From an uncultured Eggerthellaceae bacterium (GTDB lineage Bacteria; Actinomycetota; Coriobacteriia; Coriobacteriales; Eggerthellaceae): a stretch of 64,000 nt of DNA. The stretch is from assembly GCA_958452575.1 (NCBI GenBank), contig CAUDUM010000002.1, positions 372,001 to 436,000 on the forward strand. Direction: 5' to 3'. Positions 1-8,261 of this stretch are shown one piece after another. How positions within the stretch are numbered: position 1 is the first letter of the stretch; each line of letters opens with the position of its first letter. The position numbers and the translations under genes were made by a program. Under the pieces are notes generated by a model. The model searched no databases. It worked only from the letters and a program-made list of their open reading frames with translations, and had not been told where the DNA came from.

Positions 1-767
1 AAGCGCGCCGGATCGGCCAAGACGTCGTCGATCCCCAGCGCATCCGGCATGCCGACCAGCTCGCGGACGTCGCCGAACTGCAGATCAAAATCCACAAGCA
101 GCGTTTTGAAGCCGCGCCTTTGCGCCAGCAGCGCCAAAAGGACCGCGACGGTGCTCTTTCCCGCTCCGCCGCTGCCGCTCACTATGGGAAGCAACAGCGC
201 ATCCGCCGAGGCATTCGGCGCCGCCGGGAACTCGATCATCTGGTTGTCGACGACGACCGTGGGCACTTCGGAAGGCTTGGGGCGCGACGCCTTGGGGCGG
301 GGATCGGGAGGGATCACCGCTACCGGCTCCTCGGGCTGAAAAAGCGGACCCGATTCATGGATACCGGACAAAGCCGACCCATCTTGGGGCGGAGGCGGCG
401 TCGATCGGACGCGTTTGAACGCGGCGTAGCGCGTGACGAACGCCTGCTGCGTGAGGGTGGCGTCGATGCCCGCCGCCGAAGCGCGGCTGAGCAGCGAGCC
501 GGTCCCTTGGAACGACACGAGGCAGACGCGCAGGTCGCCCCGGTCTCCCTTGATCGTCGCGGCCAGGTTGATAGGCTCGATGTCGTCGCAGGACACCACC
601 CACACCTCATCGACCATGCGGTCGTTGCGCAGGAACGCACGCGCCTCCGATCCCGAGGAGAACAGGCGCATCCACTGCTGCGCGAACAGCTTCTCCTCGT
701 CAAGCCCGATAAGCTCGGGGTGGGCCATGCTCGTCTCATCGACGCAAAGCGCCACCAAGGGGATCAT
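1..767 (-). CDS. CpaE/MinD-like pilus-assembly ATPase, partial (cut by left edge)
   Basis: The first 255 codons are visible and the gene runs off the left edge. The N-terminal part (about 1-110) looks like a degenerate receiver domain, as in CpaE/TadZ proteins. A proline-rich linker follows, then a deviant Walker A (SGSGGAGKST, about residues 193-202) and a segment ending in LVDFDLQFGDVRELVGM, typical of MinD/ParA-type ATPases of the Tad/CpaE group. In that family the ATPase localises the Tad (Flp) pilus machinery at the inner membrane. The ATG (765-767) overlaps the stop of the upstream cpaB-like gene (ATGA), so the two are translationally coupled, with GGAGGATGG just upstream. A general ParA-like role is possible, but the CpaB neighbour argues for Tad/Flp pilus assembly. 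Confidence 0.8.
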   Translation of the reverse strand, partial: MIPLVALCVDETSMAHPELIGLDEEKLFAQQWMRLFSSGSEARAFLRNDRMVDEVWVVSCDDIEPINLAATIKGDRGDLRVCLVSFQGTGSLLSRASAAGIDATLTQQAFVTRYAAFKRVRSTPPPPQDGSALSGIHESGPLFQPEEPVAVIPPDPRPKASRPKPSEVPTVVVDNQMIEFPAAPNASADALLLPIVSGSGGAGKSTVAVLLALLAQRRGFKTLLVDFDLQFGDVRELVGMPDALGIDDVLADPAR

Positions 768-1462
768 CGTCCATCCTCCTTTCCGTCGGAAGTCTCGTCG
801 CGCGCATCCGTCTCGTCGGCGCTATGCGCCGTTGACGACGGAAGGGCGAAATACAGCTCAGACTTCTGGGAGGCGTCGATGACCTCCTGGACGGATTCGG
901 GGGCAACCGCCACCGTCACCCAGGACAGTTCCGCCGCCCCCTCGGATCCGGTCGAACTCGTCGCAAGCACCAGGACGTCGCTGGCAAGCAGAGCGGTCGA
1001 TGTGCCGCCCGACGCGTACAGGTCGGCCGTCGATCCGGCGGCAAGCGATCCGCCCACCGCCTGGACATCCGCCGCCGGCACGCTGACTGCGGCGAGGCCG
1101 TCCGGCACATCCAGCGACGTCCCCTGCCCCTCGAAGCGCTTGAGCACAACGACCTCGCCTTCCATGATCGGGGTCGAAGGGGCCTTCCCCTCAACCTCCT
1201 CGATCGAACGCGCCGCGTCGGCGGGAAGCAGGTCGGCGATCCACATTTTGGTTTCAAGATCGCCGGCTTCGACGGCACGGCCTGCGGGGAGGTCGCGCGC
1301 CGCAACGCATACCTCGATCTGCTCTCCGCCGTAGCGCTCCAACGCTTCGGCGCGGGCAGCATCCGCCTCGCTGCGCACGCCATGCATGTACAAGGCGACG
1401 CATACCGCGCACAGCACGCCGCAAGCGGCCGACGCCGCCATCGTCGTTTTCCTACGCCCCAT
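764..1462 (-). CDS. CpaB-like SAF-domain pilus assembly protein
   Basis: A 232-aa protein with an N-terminal membrane segment (about residues 8-27, MAASAACGVLCAVCVALYMH) and then a SAF domain. The segment VCVAARDLPAGRAVEAGDLE is the usual SAF start, followed by GEVVVLKRFEG. CpaB/RcpC proteins sit in the cell envelope and help assemble or stabilise the Flp pilus secretion channel. The start is placed at ATG 1460-1462 because GGAAGGAACG precedes it; a longer frame upstream has no better site. The C-terminal tail is acidic. The gene overlaps the CpaE-like ATPase by 4 nt, so both belong to one minus-strand operon that continues left of the window. Confidence 0.78.
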   Translation of the reverse strand: MGRRKTTMAASAACGVLCAVCVALYMHGVRSEADAARAEALERYGGEQIEVCVAARDLPAGRAVEAGDLETKMWIADLLPADAARSIEEVEGKAPSTPIMEGEVVVLKRFEGQGTSLDVPDGLAAVSVPAADVQAVGGSLAAGSTADLYASGGTSTALLASDVLVLATSSTGSEGAAELSWVTVAVAPESVQEVIDASQKSELYFALPSSTAHSADETDARDETSDGKEDGR

Positions 1463-1620
1463 GAGCGTTCCTTCCGCCCGATCTTGCAGCGCGCCGAGCG
1501 CGACTGCTTCCTGCAGGCAAGAAGTGTCCCGCCGCCGCAATCCGCAGCGGTCTCACGCAAGCCGCGCTATTCAGATGCAAAGGAGGAGCGAAAACCTGAT
1601 GGCTCAAACGAAAATCCGCC

Positions 1621-1670
1621 GCGGATCCCACGCCGATCCGCGGCGGATCCAACGCCGATCTAGCGCGGAT
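1621..1670. repeat. 22-bp tandem repeat, about 2.3 copies
   Basis: The unit beginning GCGGATCC at 1621 recurs at 1643 and, partly, at 1665. It keeps the GCGGATCC-n-ACGCCGATC pattern at an exact 22-bp period. It lies in the 332-bp gap between the cpaB-like gene and tRNA-Val, in which I see no convincing gene. The repeat contains overlapping GATC palindromes. Its role is unknown. Confidence 0.6.
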
Positions 1671-1743
1671 ATCCCATGACGGACCGCCGTAGCGGCGCGG
1701 TCGATCACCGCGCAACAGCCCCGCAAACGGGCTTCCGCTAGCC

Positions 1744-1782
1744 GAAAAAACAAAAAAGCCATCGGGCAAACAGCCCGATGGC
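1744..1782 (-). terminator. Rho-independent terminator after tRNA-Val
   Basis: On the minus strand a perfect 10-bp stem (GCCATCGGGC / GCCCGATGGC, 1758-1782) with a 5-nt loop is followed by a T-rich run (TTTTTTGTTTTTT). It begins 12 nt after the CCA end of the tRNA, so it terminates that transcript. Confidence 0.9.
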
Positions 1783-1794
1783 CTGCGGTTTCAA

Positions 1795-1869
1795 TGGTGG
1801 GCGATGAGGGATTTGAACCCCCGACCTTGACCTTGTAAGGGTCCTGCGCTCCCGCTGCGCCAATCGCCC
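1795..1869 (-). tRNA. tRNA-Val (anticodon TAC)
   Basis: The minus strand folds as a complete 75-nt tRNA. The acceptor stem is GGGCGAT/ATCGCCC with discriminator A and an encoded CCA. The D-arm contains GCGCAGCGGGAGCGC. The anticodon loop CTTACAA (anticodon TAC) is closed by GGACC/GGTC pairing, and the T-arm is GGGGGTTCAAATCCC. The TAC anticodon reads GUA and other GUN valine codons. The gene stands alone with its own terminator. Confidence 0.95.
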
Positions 1870-1971
1870 GGATGCCGCCGCCCGCCGAAGATGCCGGCGC
1901 GGCGAAGCGGGGACCATTTTCGCACACCGCCCGCGCGGTGGCAACCGAAGCGGCGGTGCGTTATAGTTGAT

Positions 1972-1989
1972 CGGCTCGGCACCGAGCCG
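1972..1989. promoter_or_regulatory. 18-bp palindrome upstream of the permease gene
   Basis: CGGCTCGG-CA-CCGAGCCG is a perfect 8-bp inverted repeat with a 2-nt spacer. It lies about 92 bp upstream of the permease start at 2082 and next to AT-richer DNA (TTATAGTTGATC). The geometry suits a dimeric repressor, but no cognate regulator is adjacent. Confidence 0.35.
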
Positions 1990-2081
1990 CCATCGGGCAT
2001 CTTCCATCGAACGAGTCCGATTCCGATCGGTCCGATGCCGCAACCGATTTTCCCGAACGCGCTCACAAAGGAGCCGCCCGC

Positions 2082-3245
2082 ATGGCACTGCGTCGCTTCG
2101 CACGTATCATCAGGCAAAACGCCACCGCTTCCATCGCGGCGCTGGCGGCGCTCGTCACGATGCTGTTCGTGCCGCCCGACGCTGCCTATCTGGGTTATTT
2201 CGATCTGAACACGCTGGCGTGCCTGTTCGCGCTGCTCGCCGTCATACGCGCGCTGCGCAACGCAGGTTTCTTCGAAACCGTGGCGCAAGCCGTCATCCGC
2301 CGCTTCAAGACGCTGCGCGGACTCGGATGCGCCCTGGTGGGCGTGACGCTCATCTGCTCGATGTTCGCGACCAACGATATGGCGCTTCTGATGCTTCTGC
2401 CGCTTTCAACCGTCACGCTCGCGAGCACCGGCAACGAGCGCGCGCTCCCTTTCACCTTCGTCATGCAGGCGATCGCAGCCAACCTCGGCGGCATGATCCT
2501 GCCGTTCGGCAATCCCCAGAATATCTTTTTGAACTCCCGCTTCGGTATCGCGTTCCCCGATTTTCTGGCGACGATGGCGCTGCCGTTCGGGGTTTCGGTG
2601 GCGCTGATCGCACTGTGCTGCCTGGTGGGGTTCAAGGCGACGACCCTGTCATCGAGCAGCGCTCCCGGCATTGACGCAGCTGACCGCACGCCGCTCCCGC
2701 GCGCCAAGACGGCGCTTTACCTCGCGCTGTTCGCACTCTCGCTCGGCATGGTGTTCCGCGTGGTGCCCTTCGCCGTCGGCGTCGTTATCGTGGCCATCGC
2801 GCTGCTTTTCGCCGATCGCCGCGCGCTCGCGCATGTCGACTGGGGATTGCTGGCGACGTTCGCGCTGTTCTTCGTGTTCTCGGGCAATATGGCGCGCATT
2901 CCCGAAGTGCAGGTGTTCTTCTCGATGCTGCTCGGCCAGAGCACGCTTATCACCAGCACGCTGGCAAGCCAGGTGATCAGCAACGTGCCCGCCGCCATCC
3001 TTCTGGCTCCGTTCGTCAACGGCTATCAATCGCTGCTTATCGGCGTGAATATCGGAGGCGCCGGCACGCTCATCGCGTCGCTCGCCAGTCTGATAGCGTT
3101 CAACCACTTCCGCGCGATCAAACGCGGCATGAAGCGCCCTGGCATCAAGGCGCTGTCGACCAAGCGTTACCTCGCGCTGTTCAGCGCTCTCAACTTCGCG
3201 TTTTTGGCGGTGCTGCTCGCGATCTGCTTGGCAGCGGGGTACTGA
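2082..3245 (+). CDS. ArsB/NhaD/CitM-type (ion transporter superfamily) permease
   Basis: A 387-aa polytopic membrane protein with about 10-11 hydrophobic segments. The pattern FATNDMALLMLLPL, later GGMILPFGNPQNIFL, and near the C-terminus SQVISNVPAAILLAPF repeats the paired re-entrant (N/P-containing) motifs of the ion transporter superfamily (ArsB, NhaD, CitM, SLC13). Proteins of this fold move anions such as citrate, dicarboxylates or arsenite, or exchange Na+ and H+. The substrate cannot be read from sequence. The start has a good ribosome site (AAAGGAG, 8 nt before ATG). It is convergent with the cysteine desulfidase gene; a shared hairpin lies at 3266-3314. Confidence 0.75.
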   Translation: MALRRFARIIRQNATASIAALAALVTMLFVPPDAAYLGYFDLNTLACLFALLAVIRALRNAGFFETVAQAVIRRFKTLRGLGCALVGVTLICSMFATNDMALLMLLPLSTVTLASTGNERALPFTFVMQAIAANLGGMILPFGNPQNIFLNSRFGIAFPDFLATMALPFGVSVALIALCCLVGFKATTLSSSSAPGIDAADRTPLPRAKTALYLALFALSLGMVFRVVPFAVGVVIVAIALLFADRRALAHVDWGLLATFALFFVFSGNMARIPEVQVFFSMLLGQSTLITSTLASQVISNVPAAILLAPFVNGYQSLLIGVNIGGAGTLIASLASLIAFNHFRAIKRGMKRPGIKALSTKRYLALFSALNFAFLAVLLAICLAAGY

Positions 3246-3265
3246 GCGCGATCCGGCGCGCATCG

Positions 3266-3314
3266 TCGACCGAAATGCGGAATTGAACCCGCCGTTATTC
3301 CGCGAATCGGTCGA
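3266..3314. terminator. Imperfect bidirectional hairpin between convergent genes
   Basis: TCGACCGAAATGCGGAAT (3266-3283) pairs with ATTCCGCGAATCGGTCGA (3297-3314), with two internal mismatches and a 13-nt loop. It sits between the convergent permease and desulfidase genes. There is no strong T-tract, so it may act as a bidirectional 3' end or RNA-stability structure. Confidence 0.5.
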
Positions 3315-3380
3315 TAACCGGCGGATTTACCGGCGGATGCGCATTGAACGCTCCGCCTGCTGCTGTCGCCGCCTTGCCTC

Positions 3381-4676
3381 CTAAGCCCCCAGCATGATGC
3401 GGATGATCTCGTCGTTGGTGGCGCGCATGCCCTCGCGGCCGACGCGGCACACGCTCTCGATCGTGTTCTCGACGCCCTTCTTCACAATGCCGTCCCCGTC
3501 ATAGAACTGCTGGCCGGCGCGGTACATCTCGTATCCCAGGATGCCGGCGTTCACCGACATGGCGATCTTGGCGGCGCAGGAGGGCTTGGCGCCGTCGCAT
3601 ACGATGCCCGATACGATGGACAGCGCGTTGACGACCGCGTGCACCGCCTCCTTGTAGCCGCCTCCGTTCAGGTACGCGATGCCGGCGCCCGCCGCGGCGC
3701 CCGCGCACACCGCACCGCAGAATGCCGACAGACGCCCGATGCCGGTCTTCTGATGGATGGCGCACAGGTTGGACAGCACGAGCGCACGATAGAGCGTCTC
3801 TTCGTCCGCGCCCAGATGGCGCGCGTACTCGATGACAGGCATCGAAGCGGTGAGGCCTTGGTTGCCGCTTCCCGAGTTGATGACCACAGGCAGCTCGCAG
3901 CCGCTCATGCGCGCATCCGACCCCGCCGCCGCCAACGCGCAGGCGCGCACCTTGACGTCGTCGCCGTAGGCGGACAGCAGCACGCTGCCGATGTTGGCGC
4001 CCCAATCCCCGGAGAGGCCCTCTTGCGCGATGGCGGAGTTGCAGGCGATCTGGCGTCCGATGACGTCGCGGATGTCATCGATGTCCACCGTCATCGCGAA
4101 ATCCCAGATGCCCTCCATGCTCAGCAGCGTCCGATCGGTGAGATCCCCCGCTGTTGCACCGCCCTCGGCCAGGGGAACCTCGCGCAGCACCACGCCGTCG
4201 CACTGCTCGCAGACGATGTTGGTGTGGTACTCGGCGATGCGGACGGTGCCGGAATGAGTGCGTCCGTCCGCATCGCGGTAAGCATGCACGACCAGATCGA
4301 AATCGAGATCGGTTTCCGCGCGGCGCACCTCTATGGGGACTTGGGCCAAATACTCGACGATGCGCGCGATCTTCTGCTCGTCGACGCTGGCGATAACCTC
4401 GAGCCATGCGTCGGCATCGCCCGCAACGACGCCCGCCGCCGCAGCGGCTTCGATGCCTTTGAGTCCGCCGGTGTGGGGCACGACCACGCTCTTGGCGTTT
4501 TTGACGATGCTGCCGCTCACCTCAAGCTCCAAACGGTCGGGGATGCCGCCCGCCAGATCGCGGGCGCGCGCGGCGGCGAGCGCGATCGCGATGGGTTCGG
4601 TGCATCCCATCGCGGGGATCAGCTCCTCCTCCAAAACCGCGATGTAGGCGCCGTAGCGGCTATCGGTCTTATCCAT
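3381..4676 (-). CDS. L-cysteine desulfidase / UPF0597 (YhaM/CyuA) family protein
   Basis: A 431-aa protein beginning MDKTDSRYGAYIAVLEEELI and then PAMGCTEPIAIALAAA, the family signature. Later it has SGSIVKNAKSVVVPHTGG, INSGSGNQGLTASMPV and a cysteine-bearing C-terminus (IVCDGAKPSCAAKIA). This family is related to the serine dehydratase alpha chain. It breaks down cysteine to pyruvate, sulfide and ammonia, and the conserved cysteines are thought to hold a 4Fe-4S cluster. The start chosen is ATG 4674-4676; a TTG/ATG pair at 4704-4709 would add 10-11 residues but lies inside the palindromic repeat 4711-4777 or against its edge. It would supply sulfide and pyruvate in an anaerobe. Confidence 0.85.
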   Translation of the reverse strand: MDKTDSRYGAYIAVLEEELIPAMGCTEPIAIALAAARARDLAGGIPDRLELEVSGSIVKNAKSVVVPHTGGLKGIEAAAAAGVVAGDADAWLEVIASVDEQKIARIVEYLAQVPIEVRRAETDLDFDLVVHAYRDADGRTHSGTVRIAEYHTNIVCEQCDGVVLREVPLAEGGATAGDLTDRTLLSMEGIWDFAMTVDIDDIRDVIGRQIACNSAIAQEGLSGDWGANIGSVLLSAYGDDVKVRACALAAAGSDARMSGCELPVVINSGSGNQGLTASMPVIEYARHLGADEETLYRALVLSNLCAIHQKTGIGRLSAFCGAVCAGAAAGAGIAYLNGGGYKEAVHAVVNALSIVSGIVCDGAKPSCAAKIAMSVNAGILGYEMYRAGQQFYDGDGIVKKGVENTIESVCRVGREGMRATNDEIIRIMLGA

Positions 4677-4710
4677 GCGAAAGCCAACCTTCTCGATCAA
4701 GTGCATCAAG

Positions 4711-4777
4711 GAGTGACAGGGGACGGTCTTTCTGTCGCTTTATCCAAACGTGGCAGAAGGACCGTCCCCTGTCACTC
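4711..4777. repeat. REP/MITE-like long hairpin with GGGGACGGTC core
   Basis: The 24-nt arms 4711-4733 and 4754-4777 are inverted copies: GAGTGACAGGGGACGGTC pairs perfectly with GACCGTCCCCTGTCACTC, and the pairing continues into TTCTG/CAGAA with one mismatch. The loop is about 20 nt. It lies between the desulfidase start and the DmsC stop. The GTGACAGGGGACGGT core resembles dispersed REP elements found in many anaerobes, which are often mobilised by REP-associated tyrosine transposases. No such transposase is in this window. Confidence 0.85.
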
Positions 4778-4817
4778 TCGTTCCATGATAGCAAACGGGA
4801 CAGGTGGGCAAAGCGCG

Positions 4818-5696
4818 TCATAGCCCCACGGTCATGTGGGTCATGTAGAAGATGAACCTCATGAGGAATATGCCGGCGAACACCAGCGCGCTGGCGGCGC
4901 ATGAGACGACGAGTCGGAGACGGTACGACTGCGCGACCGCGAAGCGGCGCGCGCCGATCATCGTGACGATGCCCGCTGCGCACAGCACTAAAAACGCCGC
5001 AAGCGCGGGCCAGAACCCCGGCGCCAGATCGATCGCCCTACCAAACGAGTTGCCCATCCCGGCAAGCGCGACGCCCTGCGTGACATAGACGACGACGTTG
5101 GCGACAAGCGCAGCCGCGGCAAGCGCCAGAAGCGCCTTCTCCCCGCCGTCGCCCAACGGCGTGCGCGCCGCGCGGAAGCCCGCAAGCGCCAGGATCGGAC
5201 CGCCCACCAGCGCGTTCAAACACAGGGCTGCCGGCACCTGCCACAGATTCCAGGTGACGATCGTCTCGCGCCCGTATGCGAAGGCGACGGCACCCACAAA
5301 CGCCAGCGCGGCGATCGCGGCGGCGACCAGCCACACGCGCTGGAGCGCGAGCGGGAAACGCCGGGCGAAGGTGAGCAGCCAGTACACGCCCGCCAGAGCA
5401 AGGAAGGCGACGGCGCTGGCGACCTCGGTGGACAGAGGGCTGCGGCCGATGCCCGCAATCACGTAGAGCGCATTGTCGGGGTTGCCCAGATGCGTCGCCG
5501 AGGCGACGAGGCCCACCATCGTCACCACCAAGGGGATGCACAGGAGCTTGGAGAGCCCGCCGCGCGCGTCGGCATCGAGTCCTCCCCTGAACAAAGGGGC
5601 CGCCATCAGCACGAACGCCAGCGCGCCCGAAGGCGCGAGCGTCGTGAACAACACAAGCGATATCTCGTTGACCGCAAAGGCGAACCCATACATCAT
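4818..5696 (-). CDS. DmsC-type membrane anchor subunit (orphan)
   Basis: A 292-aa integral membrane protein with about eight hydrophobic helices. The opening NEISLVLFTTLAPSGALAFV, the ATHLGNPDNALYVIAGIGRSPLSTEV stretch (its HL and the S-P-L-S/T-E motif) and the LMRFIFYMTHMTVGL ending are hallmarks of DmsC anchors, which pass electrons from menaquinol to a DmsAB catalytic dimer. A full homologue of the same shape ends the dmsABC operon at 8262. Here the anchor lies 9 nt after a TorD/DmsD chaperone gene, and no dmsA or dmsB is adjacent. It is either an operon remnant or a subunit for catalytic subunits encoded elsewhere. Confidence 0.85.
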   Translation of the reverse strand: MMYGFAFAVNEISLVLFTTLAPSGALAFVLMAAPLFRGGLDADARGGLSKLLCIPLVVTMVGLVASATHLGNPDNALYVIAGIGRSPLSTEVASAVAFLALAGVYWLLTFARRFPLALQRVWLVAAAIAALAFVGAVAFAYGRETIVTWNLWQVPAALCLNALVGGPILALAGFRAARTPLGDGGEKALLALAAAALVANVVVYVTQGVALAGMGNSFGRAIDLAPGFWPALAAFLVLCAAGIVTMIGARRFAVAQSYRLRLVVSCAASALVFAGIFLMRFIFYMTHMTVGL

Positions 5697-5705
5697 GGCG
5701 CGTCC

Positions 5706-6353
5706 CTATTTGTAGAAGCGGGGCACGTCGACGTCGAGACCGCGCGCATCGCGGATCCCCTCCAAGCTCAAGCGCGTCAGGCGGGCGAGGCCCCGGTAGA
5801 ACGGATGCGTTGAGGCGCCCTCCAGGTATTCGAGGAAATGCGGCGCCCAGGTGAGTAGATGCAGGCGCAGGTAATCGTCAAGATCGCTAGGACGATTGCC
5901 TGCGAGCCAGGCCATGAGCTCAAGCATCAGACCGATATGGTCCTCGGGATCATTCGCGTCGTCCAAGCGCTCGATGCCGTGCTCGCGCATCCATTGGCGC
6001 AGGTCGAGCGTTGACAAGCCGAACATCACGCACTCGCGGTCGGTGTAGACCGATCCCCATGGCGGCGCGGCTTTGTGGCCGGGCCCCACGAACAGGCGGC
6101 GGAACTCCCACATCAGGTCGTCGTCGACGCCGTCGGCGAGCCCCTCCTGGATCAGCTGGAGGCATTCAAGCGTCCCGTCCTCGTCGACGAACGGCCACTC
6201 CGCCGCAGCGGCATGCGCGTCGAGCGCCGCCATCGCGTCGAACGAGGGGCCGGCGGCACCCAGACGGGGATCCTCCAGGAAAAACGGCGCGAGCGACGTG
6301 CCGACGATCGCGACGGCGGCGCGCTCGTCTTGGGTCCAAGCGGTTGCGGTCAT
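5706..6353 (-). CDS. TorD/DmsD-family molybdoenzyme chaperone
   Basis: A 215-aa soluble, helix-rich protein. It has the family pattern EFRRLFVGPGHKAAPPWGSVYTDRE (Y/F-x-x-LF-GPG....PPWGSVY) around residues 83-107, then EDHIGLMLELMAWLA and LTWAPHFLEYL. DmsD/TorD proteins bind the Tat signal peptide of a molybdoenzyme catalytic subunit and hold it for cofactor insertion. The start has GGAGAGCCCC upstream. It is followed within 9 nt by the orphan dmsC, so the pair forms a small operon with no catalytic subunit nearby; dmsA at 9762 is the closest possible client. Confidence 0.88.
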   Translation of the reverse strand: MTATAWTQDERAAVAIVGTSLAPFFLEDPRLGAAGPSFDAMAALDAHAAAAEWPFVDEDGTLECLQLIQEGLADGVDDDLMWEFRRLFVGPGHKAAPPWGSVYTDRECVMFGLSTLDLRQWMREHGIERLDDANDPEDHIGLMLELMAWLAGNRPSDLDDYLRLHLLTWAPHFLEYLEGASTHPFYRGLARLTRLSLEGIRDARGLDVDVPRFYK

Positions 6354-6417
6354 GGGGCTCTCCTCGCTCCTATCTCAAGAGATGTATCCCCGGCTATTAT
6401 GCCGCGTATCGCGCAGG

Positions 6418-7980
6418 CTACACGTCCAGATCCATGTAGGAGTCGAACTCGTCGGTGACTTCCTTCTCGGGCTCCTTGGTCAGAAGCGACACCACGACGA
6501 TGACCGCGAGCGCGATGACGAAGCCCGGCAGCAGCTCGTACACGCCGAACCAGCCGCCCAGCGGCTTCACGAACATGTTCCACACCACCACGGTGACCGC
6601 ACCGGTGATCATGCCGGCCACGGCGCCGGGCAGCGTGGTGCGGCGCCAATACAGCGACAGCAGCATCAGCGGGCCGAACGAGGCGCCGAAGCCCGCCCAT
6701 GCGTACGACACGATGTTGAAGATCGACGAGTTCTGGTCAAGCGAGATGAACACGCCGAAGAACAGCACCGCCACCAGCGTCAGGCGCGCCACGATCATGA
6801 CCTGCTGGTCGGTGGCATCGCGCTTGATAAGGCCCTTGAAGATGTTGGTGGCCACCGCCGAACCCGAGATGAGCAGGTATGACGACGACGAGCTCATCGC
6901 CGCGGCGAAGATGCCCGACACCACCAGGCCGCACATGAATGAAGGCAGAAGCATCCTCGAGAGGATGATGAAGATGTTCTCGGCGTCGGATTGCGTGAGG
7001 AACGCGTCGGGCACCACCGCGCGGCCGATGAGGCCGATGCACACGGCGGAGGACAGCGAGATGACCAGCCAGATCATCGCGATGATGCGCGACTTCTTGA
7101 TCTCGTCGGAATGGCGCACCGACATGAAGCGCACGAGCACCTGCGGCATGCCGAAATAGCCCAGGCCCCATGCCAGGCCGCTCACGATGGTGACGATGCC
7201 GTAGGAGGTGGGATCGCTGAACAGGGGCATGCCGTCTTGGACGACCTGCTGGCCGGACTCGTCGAGCACGGGCGTGGCCATCTCGGTGCCAGAGAGGAAT
7301 CCGGGGATGCCCTGCAAAAACGCCACCGTGTTCTCGACGCCGCCCGCCGCGGTCACCGAGCCGATGAACACCGTCGCCAGCGCGAAGAACATCAGCGTGC
7401 CCTGGATGAGGTCGGTGGTGCACACGGACAGATAACCGCCCAGGAACGTGTACAGGAACACGATGATGGCGCCGATGACCATCATCACGGCGTAATCCCA
7501 GCCGAACAGCGTCGCGAACAGCTTGCCGCAGGTGACGAAGCAGCTGCCCGTGTAGATGCTGAAGAACAAAAGAATGATGATCGCGGCGATCGTCATCAGG
7601 ATGTGCTTGGTGTCATGGAAGCGGTTGGAGAAGAAGTCGGGCACCGTGATGGCGTTGCCGGCCTTCTCGGAGTATTTGCGCAGACGTTTTGCCACGAACT
7701 TCCAGTTGAGGTACGTGCCGATGATCAGGCCGATCGCCGTCCACATGGCATCGGACGCGCCGGTGAAGTACGCGATGCCCGGCAGGCCCATGAGCAGCCA
7801 GCCCGACATGTCCGACGCCTCCGCCGAAAGCGCCGTGAGCCACGGCCCCAGCCCGCGCCCGCCCAGGAAGTACTCCTCGCTCGACGAGTTCGAACGCTTC
7901 GCATAGATGAAGCCGACGACCACCACCACGACGAAATACAGCAGCATCGCCAGCATGACCAATACGTCATTGCCGATCAT
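6418..7980 (-). CDS. putP: Sodium/proline symporter (SSS family)
   Basis: A 520-aa protein with about 13 transmembrane helices and the solute:sodium symporter layout. It has EYFLGGRGLGPWLTALSAEASDMSGWLLMG near the N-terminus (in PutP the S-A-x-A-S-D-M-S-G-W segment lines the Na+ and proline sites), GFLYTFLGGYLSV, GYFGMPQVLVRFMSV, and AAAMSSSSSYLLISG late in the protein. PutP imports proline with Na+. The length fits the family (about 500 aa). The start has GAGGAATC 0-7 nt before the ATG. The acidic C-terminal tail is DEFDSYMDLDV. No proline catabolism gene is adjacent. Confidence 0.9.
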   Translation of the reverse strand: MIGNDVLVMLAMLLYFVVVVVVGFIYAKRSNSSSEEYFLGGRGLGPWLTALSAEASDMSGWLLMGLPGIAYFTGASDAMWTAIGLIIGTYLNWKFVAKRLRKYSEKAGNAITVPDFFSNRFHDTKHILMTIAAIIILLFFSIYTGSCFVTCGKLFATLFGWDYAVMMVIGAIIVFLYTFLGGYLSVCTTDLIQGTLMFFALATVFIGSVTAAGGVENTVAFLQGIPGFLSGTEMATPVLDESGQQVVQDGMPLFSDPTSYGIVTIVSGLAWGLGYFGMPQVLVRFMSVRHSDEIKKSRIIAMIWLVISLSSAVCIGLIGRAVVPDAFLTQSDAENIFIILSRMLLPSFMCGLVVSGIFAAAMSSSSSYLLISGSAVATNIFKGLIKRDATDQQVMIVARLTLVAVLFFGVFISLDQNSSIFNIVSYAWAGFGASFGPLMLLSLYWRRTTLPGAVAGMITGAVTVVVWNMFVKPLGGWFGVYELLPGFVIALAVIVVVSLLTKEPEKEVTDEFDSYMDLDV

Positions 7981-8058
7981 GATTCCTCGATTCCCTTGTA
8001 GATAAAGCCCCCAAGCTTTAAATCAACCGAGGATTATACCGCGCGGCGCCGCGCCCGT

Positions 8059-8092
8059 GATGAGAAAAAGGGGGTGGTCGCCTTTTCGCATC
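8059..8092. repeat. REP-like hairpin, GATGAGAAAA...TTTTCGCATC type
   Basis: GATGAGAAAAAGG pairs with CCTTTTCGCATC around a GGTGGTCG loop. It belongs with similar hairpins at 34359, 48456, 60506 and 63533 and lies upstream of putP, in the gap after dmsC. Confidence 0.65.
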
Positions 8093-8142
8093 CCAGATCG
8101 AGCATAGGACAGCGAGCGGGCGCGAGGTGCGCCCGGTAGATG

Positions 8143-8186
8143 CGAAAAGCCCCTTGGGCTGGACTTCGGGTCCGCCCAAGGGGCTT
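8143..8186 (-). terminator. Terminator hairpin downstream of dmsC
   Basis: AAGCCCCTTGGGC (8147-8159) pairs perfectly with GCCCAAGGGGCTT (8174-8186). On the minus strand the stem is followed by TTTTC. It lies about 75 bp after the dmsC stop and probably ends the dmsABC transcript. Confidence 0.75.
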
Positions 8187-8261
8187 TGAACGTCTAGCAG
8201 GCGTGCATCGCGCACGCGCAGCATCGGCCCGTTCCGTCGGTCGGCAGGCCGACGGAACCAA

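Noticed and set aside
1599..1679. Small plus-strand frame MAQTKIRRGS... with AGGAGG upstream
   Set aside because: Only 26 codons, lies across the 22-bp tandem repeat, and no similarity or second signal supports translation.
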